Assembly: GCA_030653935.1 (NCBI GenBank)
Contig: JAURYL010000036.1
Coordinates: 1 to 64,000, forward strand
Direction: 5' to 3'
DNA: 64,000 bases
Source of the DNA: Pseudomonadota bacterium
Lineage (GTDB): Bacteria; Pseudomonadota; Gammaproteobacteria; Burkholderiales; Thiobacillaceae
Below are positions 17,901 to 25,495 of the stretch, one piece after another. The first letter of the stretch is position 1. The number at the start of each line of letters is the position of its first letter. The notes beneath the pieces are model-generated. The model saw only the letters and a list, made by a program, of their open reading frames with translations, searched no databases and was not told the origin of the DNA. A program made the translations under genes and the position numbers.

Positions 17901-19963
17901 AGTTGTATGAGGCCTACCTGATCGACTGCGTGCCGGAACGCGACGACCTGGGTTTTCTGCAACTCATCACCTCCACCAGTTCGCTCGACGAGATCGTGCG
18001 GCTGCTGGATGCCGCCCTCGGAGAAATGGGTTTGTCGGTCAGCCCGCGCAACTGCGCCTTTCTGCTCGATGCGCTGAAAGCGGTGAGCGGCCGCCTCGCC
18101 TTGCGCCTGACCCAATCCGGTACGGTGGCCCAGGAAATGGTGGCGCTGGCGCTGACGCAAAGCCATTGCGCGGGGGGCGGGGAAGAACCCTGGCTTTCCC
18201 TCAAGGAAGGTTTCTTCGTGCCCCTCGACGATGTGCCGGAATTGTTCCGAGCGGTGGGCGAGAGCAAGGACAAGGACGAAACCGGTCAGCGCGCCGATTT
18301 GTTGTATGTGACGGCGGGCCGGCGCGGCGGCTTGAAGTTCAGCTTCGTGGAAGTAAAGTTCCGCCGTTACCTCAAGACCGCTCGCGCGCTGGACCTTCTG
18401 GAGATGATTTCCAGCCAACTCGAAGCGTCCTGCCAGCTCTGGGAAAAGCTGTTCGGGCCGGACACCGCGCCGCTGGAAAAGACCGTGCAACGCGCCCGTC
18501 TGGCGCGGGTGTTGCGTTTCTACGCACGCAAGGGACGCCGCCACACGCTGACGGAAGAAGCGTTTTCCCGCATCGACAAGGAACTGGATAAGTTGGCGCG
18601 CGAAGGTGCCAGTTACGGGCTGCCGACCTTGCTGGAACAGGAGCGGGCCAAGGTAGGCCTGGTGTTCTGTCCGGAATATGGCGGGGCGAAACCGGTGGAG
18701 ATTGGCGCGGACATCTGGTTGTTCGGGCCGGTGCGGCTGCCGGAGACCCAGCCGGGTAGGTTGGGCAAAGCCGAAGGTGTGCCCAACGATACCGACGGTG
18801 ATGTTGGGCACGCTGCGCTTTGCCCAACCTACGTTGCTAACCAGGAGGCACCGGGGAGTGAGCCGGTGCGCGCGGCGCACCCTACGCCGAATCCGCCTGC
18901 AAGCGAGGCGGATGGGAGCGGTTCGGGTGGTGTCGAACTTCTCCTCGGCCAACGAGACGGCAGCGACGAACCGGTGCATTGGCGGGTGAGCATCCAGGGC
19001 AACCCGCATCTGCTGATCGTCGGTTTGCCGGGGATGGGGAAAACCACCTGTTTGATCCAGCTTTGCCGGCAATTGATGGAGGCTGGTATTGCGCCCATCG
19101 TGTTTTCCTACCACCAGGACATTGACGAGAAACTGGGCGCCCTGTGGGGCGATGCGCTACGCACCGTGAGTTATGCCGGCCTGGGCTTCAACCCGCTGCA
19201 AGTGGTGAGCGATGCACCGCTCGCCTACATGGACAACGTGACCCTGCTGCGTGACAATTTCGCGGCCATCTTCCCGGACCTGGGCGACGTGCAGTTGGGC
19301 CGGATGCGCGAGGCGATCAAACAGAGTTATGTAGTCCAGGGCTGGAAAGTGGGCACCCAAGGCGAAATCCCACCCTTCTCTGCGTTCTACGACTTGCTCA
19401 AGGCCGACCCCAAACCGGACAAGGGACTGATGACCCGGCTGGCGGAGTTGGCGGATTACGGATTGTTCGAGTCCACCACCGGTGCGCCCAGCCTGCTTGA
19501 CAGCGCAAGCCCCGTCCTGGTGCAAATCCACAGTTCGCAAAATGAAGTGCTGCAAAGGGCGTTTTCCACCTTCGTGCTGCACAACCTCTACCAGTCCATG
19601 TTCCGGCGTGGCACGCAAAGCCGCATCACCCACGCCATCATCTTCGACGAGGCGCACCGCGCGGCCCGCTTGAAGCTGATTCCGACCATGGCCAAGGAGT
19701 GCCGCAAATATGGGCTGTCCTTCGTGGTGGCATCGCAGGAGGCGAAGGATTTCGACTCCTCCCTGTTCACAGCCGTTGCCAACTACCTGGCGCTGCGGGT
19801 CAACGAATCCGACGCCAAGTTGATGGCGAAAATCTTCGCCCCTTCGGACAAAGTGACGCTCTACGCGGATCGGATCAAACAGATGGCCAAGTTCAAGGCC
19901 TGGTTTTATTCGGAAGGGATGCGGGCGCCGGTTCCTGTGGCGCTTGGGAATGGTGAACATTGA
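14981..19963 (+). CDS. Large protein with PD-(D/E)XK-like motif and HerA/FtsK-type ATPase domain
   Basis: 1660 aa; ATG at 14981 immediately follows the HEPN gene stop. A ~1000-residue N-terminal part has no family I recognise. A nuclease-like core follows: D1106 (RADLLYV) then E1124-V-K1126 (FVEVKFRR), matching D...ExK. After a low-complexity linker (about residues 1250-1320), a C-terminal HerA/FtsK-type ATPase has Walker A GLPGMGKTT (1348-1356) and Walker B IIFDEAHRAAR (D1556, E1557). A DNA-pumping nuclease is a reasonable reading, and architecture and size recall DptH of phosphorothioation-dependent restriction, but no dnd genes are present. The linker contains a mobile palindrome in frame (18756-18832). 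It is the last gene of the cluster. Confidence 0.82.
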   Translation: MPLNENAAPILALALKELLGPALPGSMAFIRCLPGEVARELAADQRFLVPGWRVAVVGQTADENIRAITADQAVEWREDKAEAVLLLVDTAQAGAGMDGIYGAARDIAEAELFATAKKLAREKLAHGGKGFADKALSKARRLARNKTLSPWREFAYLCRAAYSEGGLGAALPEIGLWPVAIEENADDDDLEKSARLVERLLAGNRQSAETRVAGLQLPAADEAVGRELAEFLREADSLSRLDALARVEGREALWLNNLRPGLFDSQALQSIRWVNWRGKSGKPAAWSGLGVDADDRLVFKLALTDNPQQRVRLEVRWETEPTTLAKGAVDYTVEIRAGGDALAEKTVSHIVKSPQKCVFTQDDFGELGESARFEAEVVIRALTAEALLEGDDQESPFRALSKDFILCFGETDKPAKTSAGSVYPTLALAAIQVAKEREEFDRLADNPGDRQAFSRDAKGYIACRVDGKAARVLCPNLLLDLAADWVGHGGESGRWRLKVRADGTPDGKPEFVPVPPTSDEAGRRFAQISRDFSRWLATSSQGPLAVLYTERKIINDYVNAATTWWDSAPARATLIHTLEVEGVGGQRIGLIVLPTHPLRVAWQQSFDMLVWRHRYEEGAPPTKVAKLLGSLIGAHYPAMLPGFKEGEAFVFADSLGFHTVAMTATDDAEPKATVALLSRLLGDGDAKGEELMAPSVGKSASQLLGEEVARYLNLHPETRRVHVHALRPGDAMPAARALGCALRGAEAAEVDEDGEARDGHAKRAFVLDLFPAPSLANGRKSMVGRFLSATAERRRSGAGAVPEEDRWLLDSVTRPGGVSLPRLAWARRESVTPATPAHLALAFDIFTTRLECVPKASVPDAALEVHGLALTPERRFEATPVPRWVSSIPTAPEGDKHPVGRGFSERLVKAHSALLRCVAKRMGAGENDWPVLITEVSSDQGEMLASLHRLCDWVVTVDRHAGVEYFDSPRDLPKLYEAYLIDCVPERDDLGFLQLITSTSSLDEIVRLLDAALGEMGLSVSPRNCAFLLDALKAVSGRLALRLTQSGTVAQEMVALALTQSHCAGGGEEPWLSLKEGFFVPLDDVPELFRAVGESKDKDETGQRADLLYVTAGRRGGLKFSFVEVKFRRYLKTARALDLLEMISSQLEASCQLWEKLFGPDTAPLEKTVQRARLARVLRFYARKGRRHTLTEEAFSRIDKELDKLAREGASYGLPTLLEQERAKVGLVFCPEYGGAKPVEIGADIWLFGPVRLPETQPGRLGKAEGVPNDTDGDVGHAALCPTYVANQEAPGSEPVRAAHPTPNPPASEADGSGSGGVELLLGQRDGSDEPVHWRVSIQGNPHLLIVGLPGMGKTTCLIQLCRQLMEAGIAPIVFSYHQDIDEKLGALWGDALRTVSYAGLGFNPLQVVSDAPLAYMDNVTLLRDNFAAIFPDLGDVQLGRMREAIKQSYVVQGWKVGTQGEIPPFSAFYDLLKADPKPDKGLMTRLAELADYGLFESTTGAPSLLDSASPVLVQIHSSQNEVLQRAFSTFVLHNLYQSMFRRGTQSRITHAIIFDEAHRAARLKLIPTMAKECRKYGLSFVVASQEAKDFDSSLFTAVANYLALRVNESDAKLMAKIFAPSDKVTLYADRIKQMAKFKAWFYSEGMRAPVPVALGNGEH
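18756..18832. repeat. REP/MITE-like palindrome inside the HerA-like coding sequence
   Basis: Arms of about 30 nt start GTAGGTTGGGCAAAGC and end GCTTTGCCCAACCTAC around a ~15-nt centre. The same element recurs at 25307-25380 upstream of malQ-treY. Here it is translated without interrupting the frame. A second repeat-like piece follows (GGTGCGCGCGGCGCACCCTACG split over 18866-18890). Confidence 0.85.
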
Positions 19964-20593
19964 TGGCCTTGGTACTGGCTGGCCTCCGAGAGTTGTAATG
20001 GGACTACATGGCCTTCTGACAACTCTGGGTCGTTCGTTCTGCCAAGATAGCCAGCAGCCACTGCGTTGGTCTTGTCCGTCAGAAGCTGTCCGAGGATATG
20101 GATTAAGCCGATTTCCCACTGCGGTCATTCGCCAACAATTTCTCGGTTCCAGCACCGTCCGCAATGGCCGGTAAGCCGGTATCCGCCTCGAATTTATGAA
20201 TGGCGGCTTGAGACCAGTTAGTTGCCCGTCAAGACGCTGAAAGTCGAACGACTCTTCCGGGTCGTCAAGAGCCCGCCGACGGTAAAGGAAACAGTCATTC
20301 ATGAGCGGCTACCATCAGGTCAGGGCCAGCGGCCAGTCTGGCCGATCAAGAGACGGTCGCCGAAGCCTGGAAAACTTCTGCTTCGGGCTGATCGCGCCAG
20401 TTCCCTGCTTCGAGTAGCAGACGCTCAACCTTGAACTGGAATTCCGGCTCGAATGGCTGGACAGGCCAGGCAAGACTCCTCGGCCTGTTCGCCCTGAAAG
20501 TCAGCACTGTGCTCGACATCCGCCAAGTGGCGGCCGTGCCTTGTTGTCCCGGTTACTCGGACGGCAAGGCACGCCGCGATCACCCCGCCGCCG
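19964..20593. other. 630-bp stretch without a supported gene
   Basis: This lies between the end of the HerA-like gene and the end of the convergent malQ-treY gene. Several short frames exist, but none has a ribosome site or family features. The DNA resembles other empty stretches of the window (for example 1363-1560), sharing short words such as GGCCGATCAA. No clear terminator hairpin was found. Confidence 0.5.
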
Positions 20594-23500
20594 TCAATCG
20601 ACTGTCTCCGAAGCCAGCAGCACCACCGGGAAGGTGGCGAAAAGCTGTCCCAGCGCCAGTTGGCCGGCTGCCGCGTGGCGCTCGCCGGTGAAGGCGTTGC
20701 GCCAGGCGGTGCCGGCAAGTTCGACGGGGAGTTCCAGCACCGAGTCGCCCCACACCTCGGGCCCCAAAGGCAGGATGGGGTTGTCGCCGAGGAGGCGGGC
20801 AGGCAGGCGCGGGACCAGGGTGATCAGGGTGTGATCGCCGTGCCGCCGGGCGTAGGCGCAGGCGTGGAGGGCGCGTTCTCCACTCACCGTCAATGGCAGG
20901 TAACTGCCGTCGCGGAAGACTTCGGGCCATTGCTGGCGCAGGGCGAGGGTTTGCCAGAGGGTGTAGAGCTTGATGCGGCCGTCGCGCATGTCGTCGAGCA
21001 GGGGGCGCAGGCGATCCGGCCATTGTTCCGGCGGCGCCTCTACCAATGCTTTCGTTTCGGCGAGCAGGTGACGGCGTTGCTCGAAGTCCACCGGCCGGCG
21101 GTTGTCCGGGTCGACCAGGTTGAACTGCCACAGTTCGCAGCCCTGGTAGATATCGGGCACGCCCGGCGAGGTGATCTTGATCAGCGTCTGGGCGAGGGCG
21201 TTGATCAGCCCGTGGTGGCTGATGGTCCGCACCATCTCCACGAAGTCGGCGAGGAACAGGTTCTTTTCACCGGGCGCCAGCAGGGCCTGGATGAAGCCGC
21301 TCACCGCGCCTTCGTATTCGCCGTTCACCTGCACCCAACTGCTGTGTTCCTTGGCTTCGCGCAGGGCCTTGATCATGTAGGCGTCGATCCGCGCGCGATA
21401 GTCGGCCAGGGCGGCGTCGTCGAGCGGGGTCAGCGGCCAGGTGCCGACCAGGGTCTGATAGAGCAGGTACTCGTCGTTGCGCGAGGGCGCCTCGACCTTG
21501 TCAATCAGGCGTTTGCGGCCGCGATTGAGGCGGCGCCAGCGGCGCAGCATCAGCTTCCACGCCGCCGGGATTTCGGAGAGCACGTTGAGGCGGGCGCGCA
21601 CATCTTCGGAGCGCTTGCTGTCGTGGGTGGAGGTGGCCAGCATGTTGTGCGGCCAGCTGAGGGCGCGGGCGCGGGTGGCGCCGTGGAAGGCGGCCACGGA
21701 GATACCGAAACGGCGCGGTTCGCCGCCGACGTCGTTGAGCGAGGTGAGGCGGTGGTAGCGGTAGAAGGCGGTGTCCTCGACCCCCTTGGCCATCACCGGC
21801 GATGAAACCTGCTGGAATTTCATGGCGAAGGCCTGTACCCGCTCGCGGAACGAGGCGCCGCGGCCACGGGCGAGGTCGCAGGTCAGCACGCCCTCGACGA
21901 AGTCGTAGATGCCGGTGTCGGCCAGCGGGCTGCGTTTCTTGGCCACGGCGATGGCCCAGGCGATGTGGCGGCGGTCGTCGGCGGACAGCTCGCCGTGGGC
22001 GACATAACTACGGTAGACCGGGAAACAGGCCACCACTTCTTCCAGTGCCTCGCGCAGGCCGTTGAGGGTGAAGTCGCAGGTGTCGCGGCTGGCGGCGGCG
22101 ACGCGCCAGTAGGCGAGGCGGTAGCCCTGCTCGCGGATCAGTTCGTGCAGCAGGTCGAAGCTGGCGGGTTGGCCGGGGGTGCCGTTGAGTTCCGCGAGGT
22201 TATCGGTGATGTGATGCCCAATCGCGGCCTGCGCGTCACTCAGGGCGGCGAGATGGCGCTTGTGCACTTCCTTGTCGCGTTGTCGCTCGGCCATCCGTGC
22301 CGGGTCGCTGTCGGTGCGCGCCGGCAGGTGGCCGAAGGCGGTGAGCAGGGCTTGCAGTTCGCCGTACTGCTTGCTGTGCTCGCCGAGCGCCGTCGCCAGG
22401 CGTTCGCACCGGTGGCCGATGATGCGCGGATAGCTCGCCGGGTCCACCGGCAGCCGGTGTTGGTAGTAGAAGAGGCTGAATTCGCCGCGCGCCGCGTCGT
22501 ATTCCAGGCGCAGTTCGCCACGGTTCAGAACGGTGCCGTAGTGGTCGCCCAGCAGCGGCAGCAGCACCTTGCCGGTGAGGTCCGGGTTTTGCGGGTCCCA
22601 GTCGATGTCGAAGAAGGCGCCCCAGGCCGAGGCCGGGCCGTTCTCCAGCACGTCCAGCCACCAGGCGTTGTCGGCGCCCATGACGCCCATGTGGTTGGGC
22701 ACCACGTCGAGAATCTGGCCGATGCCGTTCGCCTTCAGCGCGGCATCGAAGTCCTCGTAAGCTTGCGAGTCGCCGATTTCCGGGTTGAGCCTGGCGTGGT
22801 CGACGATGTCGTAGCCATGGCCGCTGCCTGGCCGCGCTGTCAGGTAGGACGAGGCGTAGCAGTGGCTCACCCCCAGTTCGGCGAGATAGGGCGCCATGGC
22901 CTGGGCCTGGGCGAAGGTGAAGTCGCGGTTGAACTGGAGCCGGTAGGTGGCGCGCGGAATGACCGCCACGCGGTTGACCGGCGGCGGTGCGTCGCGCGGC
23001 GATACCGCGCTGCCGCGCGCTTGGCGCAGCGTCTCGCCGAGTTCTCTGAAACGGCCGTCGTCCAGCCAGTCCTCCAGGTCCAGCGGCAGGCGCCGGCGCC
23101 AGTTGGGGTGCTGTGCGTCAAGGCTGCCCGGCAGGTTGACCTGCTCGACGAGGCCGAGGATGTCCTCGGGTTGCACCACCAGAATTTGCGCCGGCGTCCG
23201 CGCCAGGTAGGCGTGGATGGCGACCATCAGGGCCGGCGTCATTTCCGGCGCGGTATTCGGATGGATGCTGGCGCCTTCCGGCAACAGGCCTTCGCGCTCC
23301 AGCGCCACCAGGAAACGGGCGCGGTCCTGGGCGCGGTTTACCACCAGCGGGCCGTATTGGTCCGGGTCGCTGAACAGGCGCAGCGCCGCGCGGGTGTCGA
23401 GGTCGCTCCCCTTCCAGAAGCCGGCGAGCGTCGGCAGGTCGTGGGTGCTCACCGCCACCAGCGCCTGGCGCGGGTAGGCGGTCGGCGACGAGAAACCGCC

Positions 23501-25210
23501 GGCCGCGTCGCTCTCGAACAGGAAGGGCCGGTAGGACAGCACGCCGGCGGTGGCGAGCAGCGGCCGCAAGCCCTCGGGCACGGTGCCCAGGTCCTCGCCG
23601 ATGATCAGACAGCGGTTGCGCTGGCTCTCCAGCGCGAGGATGCCGAGCAGATCGTCGAGCGGGTAGGACACATAGGCGCCTTCCGTCGGCGACAGGCCGC
23701 CGGGCACCCAGAACAGGCGCGTCAACCCCATGACGTGGTCGATGCGCAGCGCGCCGCAGTGGCGCATGTTGGCGCGCAGCACGGCGATGAACGGTGCATA
23801 GGCCGCTTCCCGCAGGCGGTGCGGCACCAGCGGCGGCAGCCCCCATTCCTGGCCGAAATGGTTGAATTCGTCGGGCGGCGCGCCGACGTGGGCGCCGATG
23901 GCGTAAGCATCTTGCCAGGCCCAGGCCTCCGAGCCGCCCGGGTTCACCCCCACCGCCAGATCCTGGTAGAGGCCGACGCCGAGACCGCGGCGCCAGGATT
24001 GCTCGCCCAGGGCATCGAGCTGTTCATCGGCCAGCCATTGCAGCCAGGTGAAGAATTCGACGCGATCGGCGTGTTCCGCCGCGAACGTCGCCACCGCCGC
24101 CGATGCGGGGTCGCGGTAGGCCTCCGGCCAGGCCGGCCAGCCCCAGGCGGCGGCGCTCTCGCGGCGGAAGTGTTCCTGCAGGGCCTCGAAGCGGGCGTGC
24201 TGTTCCAGCGCCTCGCCCATTTCCGCGCGGAAGCGGCGGAAGGCGCGCGCGCGCTCGCTGTCGTTGCCGAGGTGCTGCTCGCGGAAGTGGTGGTAGAGCA
24301 GGGCCAGCACTTCGAGCTTGGCGGTGGACACTTCCTCATAGGCGACCTGCTCGCTGGCGCGCAGCCGCCGCAGCCGACCCTGGAAGCGCTCGGAGGCGAC
24401 CAGATTGCGCGCCACGGCGCACTCGGCATATTCCGGAACCGCCTCGACGTCGAGGTAGAGGATGTTGACGAAACAGCGGCTGGAGGGGCTGTAGGGGCTG
24501 ACTCGGGTGGGGTCGTCCGGGAACAGGGCGTGCAGGGGGTTGACCCCGACCACGCCGCCGCCGGCCGTGGCCGACAGATCGACCACGGCGCGCAGATCGC
24601 TGAAGTCGCCGATGCCCCAGTTGCGCCGCGAGCGCAGGCCGTAGAGTTGCACCGTCGGGCCCCAGACGCGGCCTTCGCCTTGCACCGCCTCGGGCTGATA
24701 ACAACTGGCCGGCGTCGCGATCAGGGCCATCATCGCCTGGGCCTGGCCTTCTCGCCCTACCTGCTCGATTTCGAGACGGTGATAACCGGAGCTGTCCAGA
24801 GGCGGCAGGCTGAGCTCGCCGCGCAGGAACAGGGCGCCATCCAGGTTTTCTTCGCCCAGTCGCGGCAGTTCGGTGGGGATGAAGTCGCCGCCGCGCGTGG
24901 CGCCGTCCTCGGTCGTCAGGAGCCAGCGGTGCGGTTTGCCCGCCCGCGCCGCCGGCAGCGTGACCGGCACGGCGAGGGGAGAACCGGCGGCCAGCACCAT
25001 GACCGGCGGTAGCTGCCGGCGCCAGTCCTGTTCCTCGATGTCGCGCAACAGCAGCGCGGGGTCCGCCTCGGCCGGGAAGTGCATGGCGGCGAGCAGGGCG
25101 TGCAGGGTGCGTTCCGAGGTTGCGTGGCGCTTGCCCCAGATGTCGTGGTACTCGGCGGCGATGCCGCAATGGGCGGCGAGTTTCGCCAGGGCTTCCTGGG
25201 TCGTGGTCAT
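20594..25210 (-). CDS. malQ-treY: Fused 4-alpha-glucanotransferase / maltooligosyl-trehalose synthase; TreY part lacks its catalytic core
   Basis: 1538 aa. The start at 25210 is chosen for its AAGGAA site; the frame opens further upstream only through a repeat. Residues ~1-735 are a GH77 amylomaltase with D491 (LRIDHVMGL), E539 (IIGEDLGTVP) and D591 (STHDLP). From ~750 a GH13 TreY domain begins (TYRLQFNRDFTF, SGHGYDIVDH, DVVPNHMG) and runs to the end (VPDIYQGCELW, DPDNRRPVDF, TFPVVLLA). Between YWRVAA (residue ~1039) and CDFTLNGLREAL the ~165 residues that normally contain the nucleophile block (DGLRIDHPDGL) and the acid/base block (EKIL) are missing, in frame. MalQ should work; TreY should not. 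Last gene of the minus-strand operon. Confidence 0.9.
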   Translation of the reverse strand: MTTTQEALAKLAAHCGIAAEYHDIWGKRHATSERTLHALLAAMHFPAEADPALLLRDIEEQDWRRQLPPVMVLAAGSPLAVPVTLPAARAGKPHRWLLTTEDGATRGGDFIPTELPRLGEENLDGALFLRGELSLPPLDSSGYHRLEIEQVGREGQAQAMMALIATPASCYQPEAVQGEGRVWGPTVQLYGLRSRRNWGIGDFSDLRAVVDLSATAGGGVVGVNPLHALFPDDPTRVSPYSPSSRCFVNILYLDVEAVPEYAECAVARNLVASERFQGRLRRLRASEQVAYEEVSTAKLEVLALLYHHFREQHLGNDSERARAFRRFRAEMGEALEQHARFEALQEHFRRESAAAWGWPAWPEAYRDPASAAVATFAAEHADRVEFFTWLQWLADEQLDALGEQSWRRGLGVGLYQDLAVGVNPGGSEAWAWQDAYAIGAHVGAPPDEFNHFGQEWGLPPLVPHRLREAAYAPFIAVLRANMRHCGALRIDHVMGLTRLFWVPGGLSPTEGAYVSYPLDDLLGILALESQRNRCLIIGEDLGTVPEGLRPLLATAGVLSYRPFLFESDAAGGFSSPTAYPRQALVAVSTHDLPTLAGFWKGSDLDTRAALRLFSDPDQYGPLVVNRAQDRARFLVALEREGLLPEGASIHPNTAPEMTPALMVAIHAYLARTPAQILVVQPEDILGLVEQVNLPGSLDAQHPNWRRRLPLDLEDWLDDGRFRELGETLRQARGSAVSPRDAPPPVNRVAVIPRATYRLQFNRDFTFAQAQAMAPYLAELGVSHCYASSYLTARPGSGHGYDIVDHARLNPEIGDSQAYEDFDAALKANGIGQILDVVPNHMGVMGADNAWWLDVLENGPASAWGAFFDIDWDPQNPDLTGKVLLPLLGDHYGTVLNRGELRLEYDAARGEFSLFYYQHRLPVDPASYPRIIGHRCERLATALGEHSKQYGELQALLTAFGHLPARTDSDPARMAERQRDKEVHKRHLAALSDAQAAIGHHITDNLAELNGTPGQPASFDLLHELIREQGYRLAYWRVAAASRDTCDFTLNGLREALEEVVACFPVYRSYVAHGELSADDRRHIAWAIAVAKKRSPLADTGIYDFVEGVLTCDLARGRGASFRERVQAFAMKFQQVSSPVMAKGVEDTAFYRYHRLTSLNDVGGEPRRFGISVAAFHGATRARALSWPHNMLATSTHDSKRSEDVRARLNVLSEIPAAWKLMLRRWRRLNRGRKRLIDKVEAPSRNDEYLLYQTLVGTWPLTPLDDAALADYRARIDAYMIKALREAKEHSSWVQVNGEYEGAVSGFIQALLAPGEKNLFLADFVEMVRTISHHGLINALAQTLIKITSPGVPDIYQGCELWQFNLVDPDNRRPVDFEQRRHLLAETKALVEAPPEQWPDRLRPLLDDMRDGRIKLYTLWQTLALRQQWPEVFRDGSYLPLTVSGERALHACAYARRHGDHTLITLVPRLPARLLGDNPILPLGPEVWGDSVLELPVELAGTAWRNAFTGERHAAAGQLALGQLFATFPVVLLASETVD

Positions 25211-25306
25211 GAGTGTTTCCTTGTTTGGGCCGTTGGATGCGGTTCGCTCAGTTTTTAGTCGCTTGATCCCAAGTTGGACAAGCCGGAACCGAATGGCGCG
25301 TATAGC

Positions 25307-25380
25307 GTAGGTTGGGCAAAGCACGGCGTGCCCAACAAAACCGTCGCGATGTTGGGCACGCTTCGCTTTGCCCAACCTAC
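25307..25380. repeat. REP/MITE-like palindrome, second copy
   Basis: Two 30-nt arms (27 of 30 positions pair) starting GTAGGTTGGGCAAAGC and ending GCTTTGCCCAACCTAC around a 14-nt centre, between treZ and malQ-treY. It is the same family as 18756-18832. Confidence 0.85.
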
Positions 25381-25399
25381 GGGCTTCCTTGTTGCTGTC

Positions 25400-25491
25400 G
25401 TAGGTCAGGTTGCGGTTTTATCGCTACCTGACGATTCATTGAAATGGGTAGGACGCACGTCAGGTAGCGATGAAGCCGCAACCTGACCTAC
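25400..25491. repeat. Long hairpin-forming inverted repeat downstream of treZ
   Basis: 34-nt arms at 25400-25433 and 25458-25491 (GTAGGTCAGGTTGCGG... and its complement) differ at only two positions, with a 24-nt loop. It ends 4 bp before the treZ stop. It may act as an mRNA-stabilising or attenuating structure between treZ and malQ-treY. Confidence 0.8.
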
Positions 25492-25495
25492 AGAG

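Noticed and set aside
7710-19963. Assignment to BREX type 2, Dnd/Dpt or MADS
   Set aside because: Single proteins show similarity of architecture, but the defining companion genes are absent and no profile search could be run, so I left the system unnamed.
21965-25012. 1015-codon plus-strand open frame opposite malQ-treY
   Set aside because: It is an antisense shadow in GC-rich DNA; no family motifs and a residue make-up typical of reverse frames, while the opposite strand encodes clear GH77/GH13 domains.
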